62,922 nt of DNA. It comes from an uncultured beta proteobacterium. GTDB taxonomy: Bacteria; Pseudomonadota; Gammaproteobacteria; Burkholderiales; Burkholderiaceae_B. Location of the stretch: contig CAITPF010000202.1 of assembly GCA_903894155.1 (NCBI GenBank), positions 1 to 62,922 of the forward strand. Direction: 5' to 3'. Under the pieces are notes generated by a model. That model was not told where the DNA came from and did not search any database. It saw only the letters and a list, made by a program, of their open reading frames with translations. Each line of letters starts with the position of its first letter. Position 1 is the first letter of the stretch. Of the stretch, positions 8,946-17,713 are shown piece by piece. A program made the translations under genes and the position numbers.

Positions 8946-10484
8946 ATGAACAGAGGCTTGTCCGATTTTCTGGCAGTCGCGATCGTTGCGGCCGCGTGCG
9001 CGGCCTACGCGATCCTGTTCGGCTTCATCAACACCGATTCCTGGTACTACGTGCAACTCGCGCGGTCGCTTCGGGTGGGTGAGGGCTGTAGCCTTGGCGG
9101 TCATTATTTCGCCGTGTTCCCGTGCGGCTATCCGGCCATGCTGGCTCTGGTTGCGCCCTCGGCGGATTTTTCCGCGATCATGATGGCCAGCAAGCTGGTC
9201 AATTTCTGCTTGTTGCTTGCGAGCTTCGCGTGCCTGCGCGCATTTGTCGGCGTGAGCTGGGTCGCTGGGTTCATCGCGATCGCACCGGCCACCCTGTTGA
9301 TTGCGACCTACACCTGGTCCGAGAACCTGTTTCTCCTGTCGACAAGCCTGGTGCTGCTGCTTCTCAAGCGGCTGGATCGCTCGGCTGGCGTCGGCGGTGT
9401 CGTGCTGCTCGCGATCGCCCTCCTGATCGGTGTTTCCGCCCGCTATTTCTTTGCACCCTATGCGTTCGCCCTCTGGCTCGGCACGCTCGTTCTGTACGGA
9501 CGCCGGACAGCGCTGTGGTCGCTACCTGCCTTTTTCGTGGTCGCCCTTGGCTACGTGGCCTACTCCCTGCTGAACCAGCACCTGACCGGGTATGCGACGG
9601 GCATCGAGCGCCGGCCTTCTACCGAGACGCTGACGTTCCTGGTTTCACATTTCCTCTGGAAGGTCGGAACGCTTGATCTCGCCTGGACCCTGGCGGTGCT
9701 TGCGACGCTGCTTGCGCTGGCGGGGCGCTCGTTGCGGTGGCAGTCGCCCCGGGAAGCATTGCGCGGCGCGTCACGCGAGATGCTCTTCATCGTATGGGCC
9801 GGCGGCGCTTTTCTGTTGCTGGCGCTCATGCTCCGGATCCGGGCCCAGTACGATCTTTTCAGCACGCGAACGATTGGCCCGGGCCTGGTTTTCCTGCTCG
9901 CAGGCCTGGCAGGGTTACTGATGCGACCGGTACCCGGCAAGAAGATCCCCGCGTTTGCAACGGTGGTTGCCGGGCTGCTGTCGCTGGTGATCGTGCAGTG
10001 GCCGACGATCCCTGAGGCGTTGCGCACGGTGACGCAGGGTCACTACCGCAGTGTGTCGTGGCTACTCGATGATTACGCCGGGCGTTTCAAGGATAAACAC
10101 TACGACGCCATCCTGGCTTTCAGCATCCCGGGTCCATCGCCGTTCATCATGTTCAATGCCGATCTGTATTACGGCACCAGGGCAAGGATCATCGCACCAG
10201 ACACCAATCCCGAGTCGACTCCCGATACGGTCGATACCTTGGCGGCAAAGGTGGCAAAGTACGCCGAAGGCCAGTGCGCGGTCGATTTCACGCCCTATGC
10301 GACGCGTGCGCAGCTTGAATATCACCTGGATGCGATGTACGACGTCGACTATACGGTGAGCCTGGAAAAGGGGAAACCGGTGCGCAAGAAGCTGCGCGTG
10401 TATGACCCCGGCCTCGCGCAATATGTGCTGGATCGGTTCGTGCCCGGCGCGGTGGTCGATTGTCGCGCCATGTTTTCGAAATAG
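8946..10484 (+). CDS. polytopic membrane protein, possible GT-C type glycosyltransferase
   Basis: This encodes 512 residues from the ATG at 8946; a TTG at 8922 in the same frame is an alternative. Neither has a convincing ribosome site. There are about ten hydrophobic segments between residues 8 and 360, followed by a soluble C-terminal domain of about 150 residues. The first loop holds INTDSWYYVQLARSLRVGEGCS and then FPCGYPAMLAL. This resembles the acidic first-loop motif and YP block of GT-C (PMT/ArnT-like) glycosyltransferases that use lipid-linked sugars. The similarity is by eye and no close family is recognised. The gene is isolated: a divergent operon lies on one side and a 76-aa gene on the other. 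Confidence 0.75.
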   Translation: MNRGLSDFLAVAIVAAACAAYAILFGFINTDSWYYVQLARSLRVGEGCSLGGHYFAVFPCGYPAMLALVAPSADFSAIMMASKLVNFCLLLASFACLRAFVGVSWVAGFIAIAPATLLIATYTWSENLFLLSTSLVLLLLKRLDRSAGVGGVVLLAIALLIGVSARYFFAPYAFALWLGTLVLYGRRTALWSLPAFFVVALGYVAYSLLNQHLTGYATGIERRPSTETLTFLVSHFLWKVGTLDLAWTLAVLATLLALAGRSLRWQSPREALRGASREMLFIVWAGGAFLLLALMLRIRAQYDLFSTRTIGPGLVFLLAGLAGLLMRPVPGKKIPAFATVVAGLLSLVIVQWPTIPEALRTVTQGHYRSVSWLLDDYAGRFKDKHYDAILAFSIPGPSPFIMFNADLYYGTRARIIAPDTNPESTPDTVDTLAAKVAKYAEGQCAVDFTPYATRAQLEYHLDAMYDVDYTVSLEKGKPVRKKLRVYDPGLAQYVLDRFVPGAVVDCRAMFSK

Positions 10485-10602
10485 GCGGTACGGCCTTGTA
10501 AAACCTGAGGCGCTGTTCGATCGCGGCTCTGGCGATTTGAGCGTCGATATCGAAGGGCGTATCCTGAACGCTGCAACCTTTTGTTGTCGATGGAGATAGG
10601 TC

Positions 10603-10833
10603 ATGGAACAGAAACGCCAGCAATTCGAAGATATTTCCGCGGCCGTCGATCATCTTGAATCATCCGTTTCAGCGGGCAGCATTGCCGCTGGTGCCGCCAA
10701 GGGCATCCTCTATGGGTTGTTTGAAGCGGTTGGAACGATCATCGGGGATCCCGACTTGCCGGAACATATCCGGTCGGGTTACGACGGGCTCCAGGAAACG
10801 TTGCGGGAATTGGGCGCGAAGCTCGGCTCGTAG
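10603..10833 (+). CDS. small conserved-looking protein of unknown function
   Basis: This encodes 76 residues, starting at an ATG with GGAGAT 6 bases upstream. The sequence is hydrophilic at both ends (MEQKRQQFEDISAAVDHLE; GLQETLRELGAKLGS) with a small Gly/Ala-rich middle (AAGAAKGILYGLFEAVGTIIG) that could form an amphipathic or weak membrane helix. No family was recognised. It ends 5 bp before a large palindromic element. The frame after the stop stays open and reads QGAAAAGRG and AAVKAAEEIAKGGA, so the stop may be recent or the element may have inserted into the 3' end. That suggestion is speculative. Confidence 0.6.
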   Translation: MEQKRQQFEDISAAVDHLESSVSAGSIAAGAAKGILYGLFEAVGTIIGDPDLPEHIRSGYDGLQETLRELGAKLGS

Positions 10834-10837
10834 CGCC

Positions 10838-11077
10838 AGCACCTCCAGGGGGCGGCGGCGGCGGGGCGCGGTGTCTTCCGTGCGGCCGTAAAGGCGGCCG
10901 AGGAAATCGCCAAAGGCGGCGCAGTGGTCTGTGCAACCTGTCTGAGGCCCTTCAGGGCCGAGTTGTTGCACAGACGCGCCGACTGGCGATTTCGGAGGGT
11001 AGTGGGCGAAGCCCACCCGCCGACCCCGGCCGCGCGGGAGACACCGCGCCCCGCCGCCGCCGCCCCCTGGAGGTGCT
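10838..11077. repeat. 240-bp palindromic element with perfect 39-bp terminal inverted repeats
   Basis: Positions 10838-10876 and 11039-11077 are exact reverse complements over 39 bp. Both begin AGCACCTCCAGGGGG when read inward. The interior continues the symmetry imperfectly. TCTGTGCAAC near 10930 pairs with GTTGCACAGA near 10966, GAAATCGCC with GGCGATTTC, and the centre is GGCCCTTCAGGGCC. The right half carries an extra small hairpin (GTGGGC-GAA-GCCCAC). No coding gene or obvious target-site duplication was found. It fills most of the 424-bp gap before ompW. A MITE-like or structured-RNA element is the best description. Confidence 0.85.
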
Positions 11078-11157
11078 CCCCCGAATGCCAACAAATCGCG
11101 AAAATCTGCCGCATGTTGCAAAATATTCACTAGGGATTACGCTCGATTGCCGTCTTT

Positions 11158-11180
11158 TTAGCACGAACGTTCGTTTTTTA
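11158..11180. promoter_or_regulatory. palindromic operator upstream of ompW, same as at 18422
   Basis: The core is a perfect 12-bp palindrome, ACGAACGTTCGT (11163-11174). The 23-bp block is identical to the one at 18422-18444 between the TetR gene and the acyl-CoA ligase gene. Binding by the TetR protein encoded at 17714-18349 is inferred. The rest of the gap to the ompW start shows only a strong ribosome site (AGAGGAG). Confidence 0.75.
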
Positions 11181-11257
11181 GGGCATCATTCAATTTCCAA
11201 ATCAATTCCTGAGGCATATGCTGCCTGCATAAAGATTCCATAAAGAGGAGATGACAA

Positions 11258-12022
11258 ATGAGCCTGAAGAAAAATCTAGCGCTTGCTGCAGTTAGCCTTG
11301 CAGCGGCGTCCGTTTCATCCGCAGCATTTGCACAAAAGGCCGGCGACGTCACGATCTATGTGGGCGGCGCGTACATCATGCCGAGCGGCTCGAACGTGTC
11401 GGGTTTGAGCACCGATGGGCCGGCGACCAACCCTTATCAGGCCAGCGTGCTGAGCCAGTACAACTCGCAGGTTTCCAAGGTTGGCGCGTCGGTCGATAAT
11501 TCAGCCGCGTTCATCGTATCGGCGTTCTATATGTTCACCGACCACATCGGCGCCGAACTGACGCTCGGTGCGCCGGTGCTGATGAAAGTCACCACCACCG
11601 ATCCGGCAGGGTCGTATACCAATGCCGCAAACGCGCGCGCCGCGTTCCCGTCGCTGGTTGCCAAGTGGGTCTTCAACGATCCGGGCGATGCGTGGCGTCC
11701 GTACCTGGGCGTCGGCGTTAACTACACGTACTTCAACGACGTCACGGCCAATCTGGATTACCCCAACGTCAGATCGCTGGCCAATGCCGGCGCGGCGTTG
11801 TCGAGCTCCTGGAACCCGGTTCTCAACGGTGGCGTGATCTACAACTTCAACGATAACTGGTCGCTCAACGCGGGCGTAAGCTGGGTTCCACTGACGAGCA
11901 CGGCGACGTTCTCGAGCAGTGTGCCGTCCTTCGGTCCTTTCCCAGGCGGCACGTACACCACGACGGGCAAGCTCACCATCAATCCGTTCGACGTCACGCT
12001 CAAGATCGGTTATCGGTTCTGA
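11258..12022 (+). CDS. ompW: OmpW-family outer membrane protein
   Basis: This encodes 254 residues with a clear signal peptide (SLKKNLALAAVSLAAASVSSAAFAQ). Eight alternating beta strands are expected for the OmpW barrel. Family motifs are FMFT-like AFYMFTDHIGAELTLGAP, WRPYLGVGVNYTYF, NDNWSLNAGVSWVPL and the C-terminal DVTLKIGYRF ending in Phe, the usual BAM signal. OmpW barrels have a hydrophobic channel that opens sideways and are linked to uptake of small hydrophobic compounds. The start has AGAGGAG upstream. An operator shared with the fatty-acid degradation locus lies about 80 bp upstream, which suggests induction with beta-oxidation genes. It is convergent with the thiolase gene. Confidence 0.93.
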   Translation: MSLKKNLALAAVSLAAASVSSAAFAQKAGDVTIYVGGAYIMPSGSNVSGLSTDGPATNPYQASVLSQYNSQVSKVGASVDNSAAFIVSAFYMFTDHIGAELTLGAPVLMKVTTTDPAGSYTNAANARAAFPSLVAKWVFNDPGDAWRPYLGVGVNYTYFNDVTANLDYPNVRSLANAGAALSSSWNPVLNGGVIYNFNDNWSLNAGVSWVPLTSTATFSSSVPSFGPFPGGTYTTTGKLTINPFDVTLKIGYRF

Positions 12023-12060
12023 CCTGATGCAGCGAATGCAGAGGCAGTAGAGGAGGCAGC

Positions 12061-12090
12061 AACAAAAACCGGCCTAGGCCGGTTTTTGTT
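12061..12090. terminator. bidirectional intrinsic terminator
   Basis: A perfect 30-bp palindrome has a GC-rich core (ACCGGCC/GGCCGGT), with an A-run on the left and a T-run on the right. It serves as a terminator on both strands between the convergent ompW and thiolase genes. Confidence 0.9.
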
Positions 12091-12137
12091 GTCCGCGCTC
12101 CAGGTCACCTTGCGGCAACCGGGAATTCGCGGGGCAA

Positions 12138-13334
12138 TCAGCAACGCTCGAAAATACCGGCCGCGCCCATGCCGGTGCCCACGCACATCGTGACCATGCC
12201 GTACTGAAGCTGACGACGCTGCAGCGCGTGCACCACCGTTGCGCTGCGGATTGCGCCCGTTGCGCCAAGCGGGTGGCCCAGGGCGATTGCGCCGCCCAGC
12301 GGGTTCACACGCGAAGGATCAAGCTGCAGTTCGTTCATCACGGCGATCGACTGCGCGGCGAAGGCTTCATTCAGCTCGATCCAGCCGATATCTTCAAGAC
12401 GCAGCCCCGCCGCCTTGAGCGCAGCGGGAATTGCTTCCTTCGGCCCAATGCCCATGATCTCCGGCGGAACGCCGCGCACCGCAAAGCTCACGAACCGTGC
12501 GAGCGGTGTGAGACCAAAACGCTTGACCGCAGACTCGCTGGCCAGGACCAGCGCGGCGCAGCCGTCAGAGGTTTGCGAGCTGTTCCCGGCAGTCACAGTG
12601 CCCTTGTTGGCAAATACCGGCCTTAACCGGGCGAGCCCCTCAAGCGAGGTGTCGGCGCGCGGACCCTCGTCGCGCTTGAATGCGCGGGTCGTGATGTCGA
12701 CTTCACCGCGTTCGGGATTCACCGCCCGTGATTCGACCTCCACGGAAAAGATCTCCTGGTCGAATTCCCCGGCCGCCTGCGCGGCGAGCGCTTTCTGGTG
12801 GGAGGCAAGCGCGAAGGCATCCTGCGCCTCGCGCGAAATCTTCCATTGGCGAGCGACCATCTCCGCGGTCAGCCCCATGCCATAGGCGATGCCAAAATTT
12901 TCGTCGTGCGCGAAAATTTCGGGCGACAGGGACGGCGTGTTGCCCATCATGGGGACCATGCTCATGGATTCGATGCCGCCTGCGATCATCACGTCGGCCT
13001 CGCCGACGCGGATGCGGTCCGCGGCGATCGCCACGGCGTTCAGCCCGGAGGAGCAGAACCGGTTGACCGTCAGCCCGCCTACGGAACTCGGCAAGCCCGA
13101 GAGCAGCGCGGCGATACGGGCAACGTTGAGCCCCTGCTGGGCCTCGGGGATGGCGCATCCCACGATGACGTCTTCGATGGCCTGCGGATCGAGCGATGGC
13201 ACCAGCGTCAGCACGTGCCGCAGCGTGCGTGCCAGCAGATCATCGGGGCGGGTGTTTCGCAATGCGCCGCGACCGGACTTGGCGACCGGCGCGCGCGTGG
13301 CGGCGACGATGTAGGCGTCTTGGATCTGTTTCAT
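12138..13334 (-). CDS. fadA: acetyl-CoA acyltransferase (thiolase) of beta-oxidation
   Basis: This encodes 398 residues, full thiolase length. The acyl-accepting cysteine is Cys94 in NRFCSSGLNAVAIA. GHPLGATGAIRSATVVHAL carries the catalytic His and MVTMCVGTGMGAAGIFE the second catalytic Cys near the C-terminus. It performs thiolytic cleavage of 3-ketoacyl-CoA, or the reverse condensation. It is the last gene of the leftward TetR, acyl-CoA dehydrogenase, bifunctional enzyme, thiolase set and lies 45 bp after the bifunctional gene. Together these supply a complete beta-oxidation spiral, so FadA function is more likely than PHB-type PhaA. Confidence 0.93.
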   Translation of the reverse strand: MKQIQDAYIVAATRAPVAKSGRGALRNTRPDDLLARTLRHVLTLVPSLDPQAIEDVIVGCAIPEAQQGLNVARIAALLSGLPSSVGGLTVNRFCSSGLNAVAIAADRIRVGEADVMIAGGIESMSMVPMMGNTPSLSPEIFAHDENFGIAYGMGLTAEMVARQWKISREAQDAFALASHQKALAAQAAGEFDQEIFSVEVESRAVNPERGEVDITTRAFKRDEGPRADTSLEGLARLRPVFANKGTVTAGNSSQTSDGCAALVLASESAVKRFGLTPLARFVSFAVRGVPPEIMGIGPKEAIPAALKAAGLRLEDIGWIELNEAFAAQSIAVMNELQLDPSRVNPLGGAIALGHPLGATGAIRSATVVHALQRRQLQYGMVTMCVGTGMGAAGIFERC

Positions 13335-13379
13335 GTCGTTCTCGGTGTATGTGATGGATGAGGGTTTATGCCGCTGCGC

Positions 13380-15839
13380 TCAGTTGCGCACCGGCTTTCC
13401 GGTCTGCAGGAGCCCCATGACGCGCTCCATCGTCTTGGGATGACCCAGGAGCTCGCAGAACGCCTGCCGCTCGAGCTTGAGCAGCCACTCCTCCGAGACC
13501 AGCGTCCCGCTGTCGACGTCCCCACCCGTCATGATGTCGATGATCTTTTTCGCAATGAAGGCGTCGTGTTCGGAGATGAAGCCGCCATCACGCAGGTTGA
13601 CGATCTGGCCCATCACGGTGGAGGCGACCGAGCGCCCGCCCACTGCAATCGGCGCGGGCAGCGCCGGCCGCCAACCCGCGTAATGCATCGCCAGGACCTG
13701 ATGGCGCCCCTGGGCGAGCAGCTCATGGACATTCGGCACGATGATGTCGTCGGGCGTGAGGTAGCCCATGGCGAGTGCCTCGTGCGCCGAAGCCGAGACC
13801 TTGGCCATCGCGGCGCATTCGAATGCCCCCTTGATGGCGTCGAGGTAATTGGGCGAGCCCGCTGCAGCCATCGCGCGTTGCGCGCGCACTGCGGCTTCCT
13901 TCAGGCCGCCGCCCGCCGGAAGCAATCCCACGCCGATCTCGACCAGGCCGAGGTAGCTTTCGATCGCCACGACGCGCCGCGCGCTTTGCAGCACCAGCTC
14001 GCAGCCGCCGCCAAGCGCAATGCCCGCTACGGCGCAGACGACCGGCACCTGGGCATACTTGACCCGCATCATCGTGTCCTGGAACAGCTTGACGAAGGGT
14101 TCAACTCCCTTGGGGCCGCCCTGCATCACCATGGGCATGGCAGCTTCGAGATTGGCACCGGCCGAGAAGGCACCGCCCGGCGTGCCGAGCTTCAGTGAAG
14201 TCGGCTGCCAGATCACGAGGCCCGCATAGGACTGTTCGGCGATATCCACCGCGCGCGCAATCCCGTTGAGCACATCCTGGCTGAACGTGTTCATCTTGGA
14301 CTTGAATGAAACGATGAGCACATCTTCGTGCCCGATCGCGGCAGGCTCCGGATCGATCCATGCGCGGATTTCGGCGGTTTCGAAGATGGTCTGGCCGGCA
14401 GTCCGGGGATCCGGGGATCCGTCGCCAACGAGCGATGCCCGGAAGACCTGCTTCTCGTAGACGGGCAGCGCCGAGCGGGGGATGAAGGCTCCCTTGTCCG
14501 CCGACCACGAGCCGTCAGGCGAGTGCACAGCCTGGCGCTCGGCAACGAGCCCGCCGGTGACCCAGGCTGGCAGCGGTGCGCGGCACAGGGCACGGCCGGC
14601 GTCGATATCCTCCTGCACCCACTTGGCGACTTGCGTCCAGCCCGCCGCCTGCCAATCCTCGAAGGGGCCGCGATCCCAGCCGAAGCCCCAGCGCATCGCG
14701 AAATCAATCTCGCGGGCGCAGTCGGCGATCGATTCCAGGTGGATCGCGATGTAGTGGAAAACGTCCCGGAAAATCGCCCACAGGAACTGGGCCTGCGGAT
14801 CTTCGGTCTCGCGCAGCAGTTCGAAGCGCTCGGCGATCGGCTTCTTGAGGATGCGCTCGACGATGGGTTCGATCGCGCCGGCCGACGCGACGTAGGTGTC
14901 CGTGGCGGCGTCAAGCACCATCACGTCGCGCCCCACCTTCTTGTAGAAGCCGGCGCCGGATTTCTGGCCCATCCGCCCGGAGGCGATCAGCTTCTCGACG
15001 ACAGGCGGCACGGTATAAAGCGCGGCGAACGGATCGTCCCTGAGCCCGTTTTCCATCGTGCGGATCACGTGCGCGAGGGTATCGAGCCCGACGACATCGC
15101 CGGTGCGGAAGGTCGCGGATTTCGCGCGCCCGAGCTTGCTGCCGGTGAGCGCATCGACGGTGTCGTAGCCCAGGCCGAACTTCTGCGCCTCAGCAAATAC
15201 CGCCAGGATCGAGAACACGCCGACACGGTTCGCGACGAAGTTCGGCGTATCCCTGGCACGCACGACCCCCTTGCCCATCGTGGAGGTCATGAAGGTCTCG
15301 AGCCGATCGACGATGGCCGCATCGGTGGCAACCGTTGGAATCAGCTCAAGCAGGTGCATGTAGCGCGGCGGATTAAAGAAGTGCACGCCGCAGAATCGCC
15401 GCTTCAGGTCATCGGCAAAGCCTTCCGACAAGGCCGTGATCGACAGGCCCGACGTATTGGTCGCAAAAATCGCGTTCGGCGCGATATGGGGGGCGACCCT
15501 GGCGTACAGCGCGTGCTTCCAGTCCAGGCGCTCGGCGATGGCCTCGATGACCAGGTCACACTCGGCGAGCCGTGCGAGATCGTCGTCGTAGTTGGCGCAT
15601 TCGATCAGGTCCGCTGCGGCGGCAACGCCCAGCGGTGTCGGCTTGAGCTTACGAAGCGTGTCGATCGCCTTCATGGCAATGGCGTTCTTGTTGACCTGCT
15701 TGCCTTCCTGCGGGGCAGAGGGAAGGTCGAACAGGATGACCGGTACACGGGTGTTGATGCAGTGGGCTGCGATCTGGGCGCCCATGACGCCAGCGCCCAG
15801 CACGGCCACTTTACGGATAGGTTGATTGGGTAGCATCAT
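13380..15839 (-). CDS. 3-hydroxyacyl-CoA dehydrogenase/enoyl-CoA hydratase, FadN-type order
   Basis: This encodes 819 residues with AGGA upstream of the ATG at 15839. The N-terminal part is the NAD-binding 3-hydroxyacyl-CoA dehydrogenase (VAVLGAGVMGAQIAAHC near residues 11-28; FCGVHFFNPPRYMHLLELIP). A dehydrogenase C-terminal region follows around 200-300 (FVANRVGVFSILAVFAE). The crotonase domain is C-terminal (FSAGANLEAA; GIALGGGCELVLQSARRV; LGLVEIGVGLLPAGGG). This dehydrogenase-first order is that of Bacillus FadN and common beta-proteobacterial homologues. It is the reverse of E. coli FadB. The enzyme hydrates enoyl-CoA and oxidises the product. It lies between the acyl-CoA dehydrogenase and thiolase genes. 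Confidence 0.93.
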   Translation of the reverse strand: MMLPNQPIRKVAVLGAGVMGAQIAAHCINTRVPVILFDLPSAPQEGKQVNKNAIAMKAIDTLRKLKPTPLGVAAAADLIECANYDDDLARLAECDLVIEAIAERLDWKHALYARVAPHIAPNAIFATNTSGLSITALSEGFADDLKRRFCGVHFFNPPRYMHLLELIPTVATDAAIVDRLETFMTSTMGKGVVRARDTPNFVANRVGVFSILAVFAEAQKFGLGYDTVDALTGSKLGRAKSATFRTGDVVGLDTLAHVIRTMENGLRDDPFAALYTVPPVVEKLIASGRMGQKSGAGFYKKVGRDVMVLDAATDTYVASAGAIEPIVERILKKPIAERFELLRETEDPQAQFLWAIFRDVFHYIAIHLESIADCAREIDFAMRWGFGWDRGPFEDWQAAGWTQVAKWVQEDIDAGRALCRAPLPAWVTGGLVAERQAVHSPDGSWSADKGAFIPRSALPVYEKQVFRASLVGDGSPDPRTAGQTIFETAEIRAWIDPEPAAIGHEDVLIVSFKSKMNTFSQDVLNGIARAVDIAEQSYAGLVIWQPTSLKLGTPGGAFSAGANLEAAMPMVMQGGPKGVEPFVKLFQDTMMRVKYAQVPVVCAVAGIALGGGCELVLQSARRVVAIESYLGLVEIGVGLLPAGGGLKEAAVRAQRAMAAAGSPNYLDAIKGAFECAAMAKVSASAHEALAMGYLTPDDIIVPNVHELLAQGRHQVLAMHYAGWRPALPAPIAVGGRSVASTVMGQIVNLRDGGFISEHDAFIAKKIIDIMTGGDVDSGTLVSEEWLLKLERQAFCELLGHPKTMERVMGLLQTGKPVRN

Positions 15840-15879
15840 GGTTCCTGAGTCAGCGTGAGGTCGATTGGTTGAATGCGCG

Positions 15880-17667
15880 TCAGAACAGTGCGGCGTCCAG
15901 GGACATCAGGGAGGATCCGCCCGCCCTGACCGCAGCGATCTGGCTTGCGGTTTCGGGGAGCAACTTGGCGAAATAGAACCGCGCGGTCGCGAGCTTGGCC
16001 TCGTAGAACGTATCGCCAGAGCCCTTGCGGGCCAACGCGATCTTGGCCATGCGCGCAAACAGGTAGGCATACACGAGGTGCCCGGCAATGCGCAGGTAGG
16101 GCACCGCGGCGGCGCCGACCTCATCCCGGTTGGTCATGGCCTTCATGCCGATTTCCATTGTGAGCTTTTCAAAGGTTTTCGCAAGCTCGGCGAGCGGGTC
16201 GATGAACTCCGCCATTGGCTTGCGCACGCCTTCTTCCTCGATGAATTCCTTGATGATCTTGCCGAGCTTGCGCAGGCGCGCGCCCATGTCCGACAGTACC
16301 TTGCGACCCAGCAGATCGAGCGACTGTATCGTGTTCGTTCCCTCGTAGATCATGTTGATCCGGGCGTCGCGCACGAACTGCTCCATGCCCCACTCGGCAA
16401 TATAGCCGTGTCCGCCGAAGACCTGCATCCCTTCGTTGGTCGATGCAAAGGCGTTATCGGTGATAAAGGCCTTGACGATCGGCGTCAGCAGCTCGACCAT
16501 GGCGCCCGACTCTTTTCGCACGGCCGGGTCCGGATGGTGCAGTTCGGTATCGATCAGCTGGGCAACCCAGTAGGCGAAAGCGCGCGCACCCTCAGACCAG
16601 GCCTTTTGGGTCAGCAGCATGCGTCGCACATCGGGATGCACGATGATCGGATCGGCTGCGAGCTCCGGGGCTTTCGGGCCTTTGAGGCTGCGCATCTGCA
16701 GGCGATCGCGGGCGTAGCGGATCGAGTTCTGGCAGGCGATTTCGGTGAGACCCACGCCCTGCATGCCCACGCCCAGGCGCGCCGAGTTCATCATGATGAA
16801 CATGGCGGCCAGGCCGTTGTTGGGCTCGCCCACCAGCGTGCCGATCGCGCTGTCAAAGTTCATGACGCAGGTCGAGTTGCCATGGATCCCCATCTTGTGC
16901 TCGATGGAGCCGCAAGTGACGGCGTTGCGCGCGCCGGGCTCTCCCAGGGCGTCGGGCAGAAATTTCGGCACCACGAAAAGCGAAATCCCTTTTGTGCCTT
17001 TCGGCGCGTCGGGCAACCGGGCGAGCACGAGGTGGACAATGTTTTCGCCCAGATCGTGCTCCCCGCTGGAGATGAAGATTTTGGTTCCCGAGATGGTGTA
17101 GGTGCCGTCGGCCATCGCCTGGGCCTTGGTGCGGATGAGGCCGAGGTCCGTGCCGCAGTGGGGCTCGGTCAGGCACATCGTTCCGAGCCACGCGCCGCTG
17201 ACGAGCTTCGCGAGGTAGATGCGCTGCTGGTCGGGGGTGCCGTGCTCGTGCAGGCATTCGTAGGCGCCGTGCGAAAGCCCCGGGTACATCGCCCAGGCCT
17301 GGTTGGCCGAGTTCAGCATTTCGTACAACGCCGTGTTGAGCGTCAGGGGCAGGCCTTGCCCGCCATGCGCCGGATCGCACGCGAGCGACGGCCAGCCGGC
17401 TTCGGCGTACTGCCGATATGCCGCGGCGAATCCCGTGGGTGTCCTGACCGAGCCGTCGTCGTTGCGGGTGCACCCTTCCCGATCACCCCCCTGGTTCAGC
17501 GGGGCGACGACCTCCGAGGCGAATCGCCCCGCCTCCTCGAGTACCTGGTTGATCGTCTCGGCATCAACGTCTTTATAGGGGGGCAGCGCCTGGAAGGCCT
17601 TTTCGACTTCCAGCAGCTCGTGCAGCACAAAGTGCATGTCGCGCAGGGGGGCGATGTAGTTTGGCAT
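15880..17667 (-). CDS. long-form acyl-CoA dehydrogenase
   Basis: This encodes 595 residues, the long form with an extra C-terminal domain and an N-terminal arm (YIAPLRDMHFVLHELLEVE). FAD/substrate motifs are MCLTEPHCGTDLG and YTISGTKIFISSGEHD. The catalytic base is probably Glu442 in IYEGTNTIQSLDLLGRK. VFGGHGYIAEWGMEQFVRDARI is the usual flavin-binding helix. It catalyses the first oxidation of acyl-CoA and passes electrons to ETF, which is not encoded here. A GAGAGAT ribosome site precedes the ATG. It is the first enzyme gene after the TetR gene, 46 bp downstream of it. Confidence 0.93.
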   Translation of the reverse strand: MPNYIAPLRDMHFVLHELLEVEKAFQALPPYKDVDAETINQVLEEAGRFASEVVAPLNQGGDREGCTRNDDGSVRTPTGFAAAYRQYAEAGWPSLACDPAHGGQGLPLTLNTALYEMLNSANQAWAMYPGLSHGAYECLHEHGTPDQQRIYLAKLVSGAWLGTMCLTEPHCGTDLGLIRTKAQAMADGTYTISGTKIFISSGEHDLGENIVHLVLARLPDAPKGTKGISLFVVPKFLPDALGEPGARNAVTCGSIEHKMGIHGNSTCVMNFDSAIGTLVGEPNNGLAAMFIMMNSARLGVGMQGVGLTEIACQNSIRYARDRLQMRSLKGPKAPELAADPIIVHPDVRRMLLTQKAWSEGARAFAYWVAQLIDTELHHPDPAVRKESGAMVELLTPIVKAFITDNAFASTNEGMQVFGGHGYIAEWGMEQFVRDARINMIYEGTNTIQSLDLLGRKVLSDMGARLRKLGKIIKEFIEEEGVRKPMAEFIDPLAELAKTFEKLTMEIGMKAMTNRDEVGAAAVPYLRIAGHLVYAYLFARMAKIALARKGSGDTFYEAKLATARFYFAKLLPETASQIAAVRAGGSSLMSLDAALF

Positions 17668-17713
17668 CTTGATCTCTCGGTTTCGGTGATGATGTGTTTG
17701 GTGAGTCGCGGCG

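Noticed and set aside
11039-11100. Rho-independent terminator at the right arm of the palindrome
   Set aside because: The arm is not followed by a T-run and the symmetry extends over 240 bp, much more than a terminator needs.
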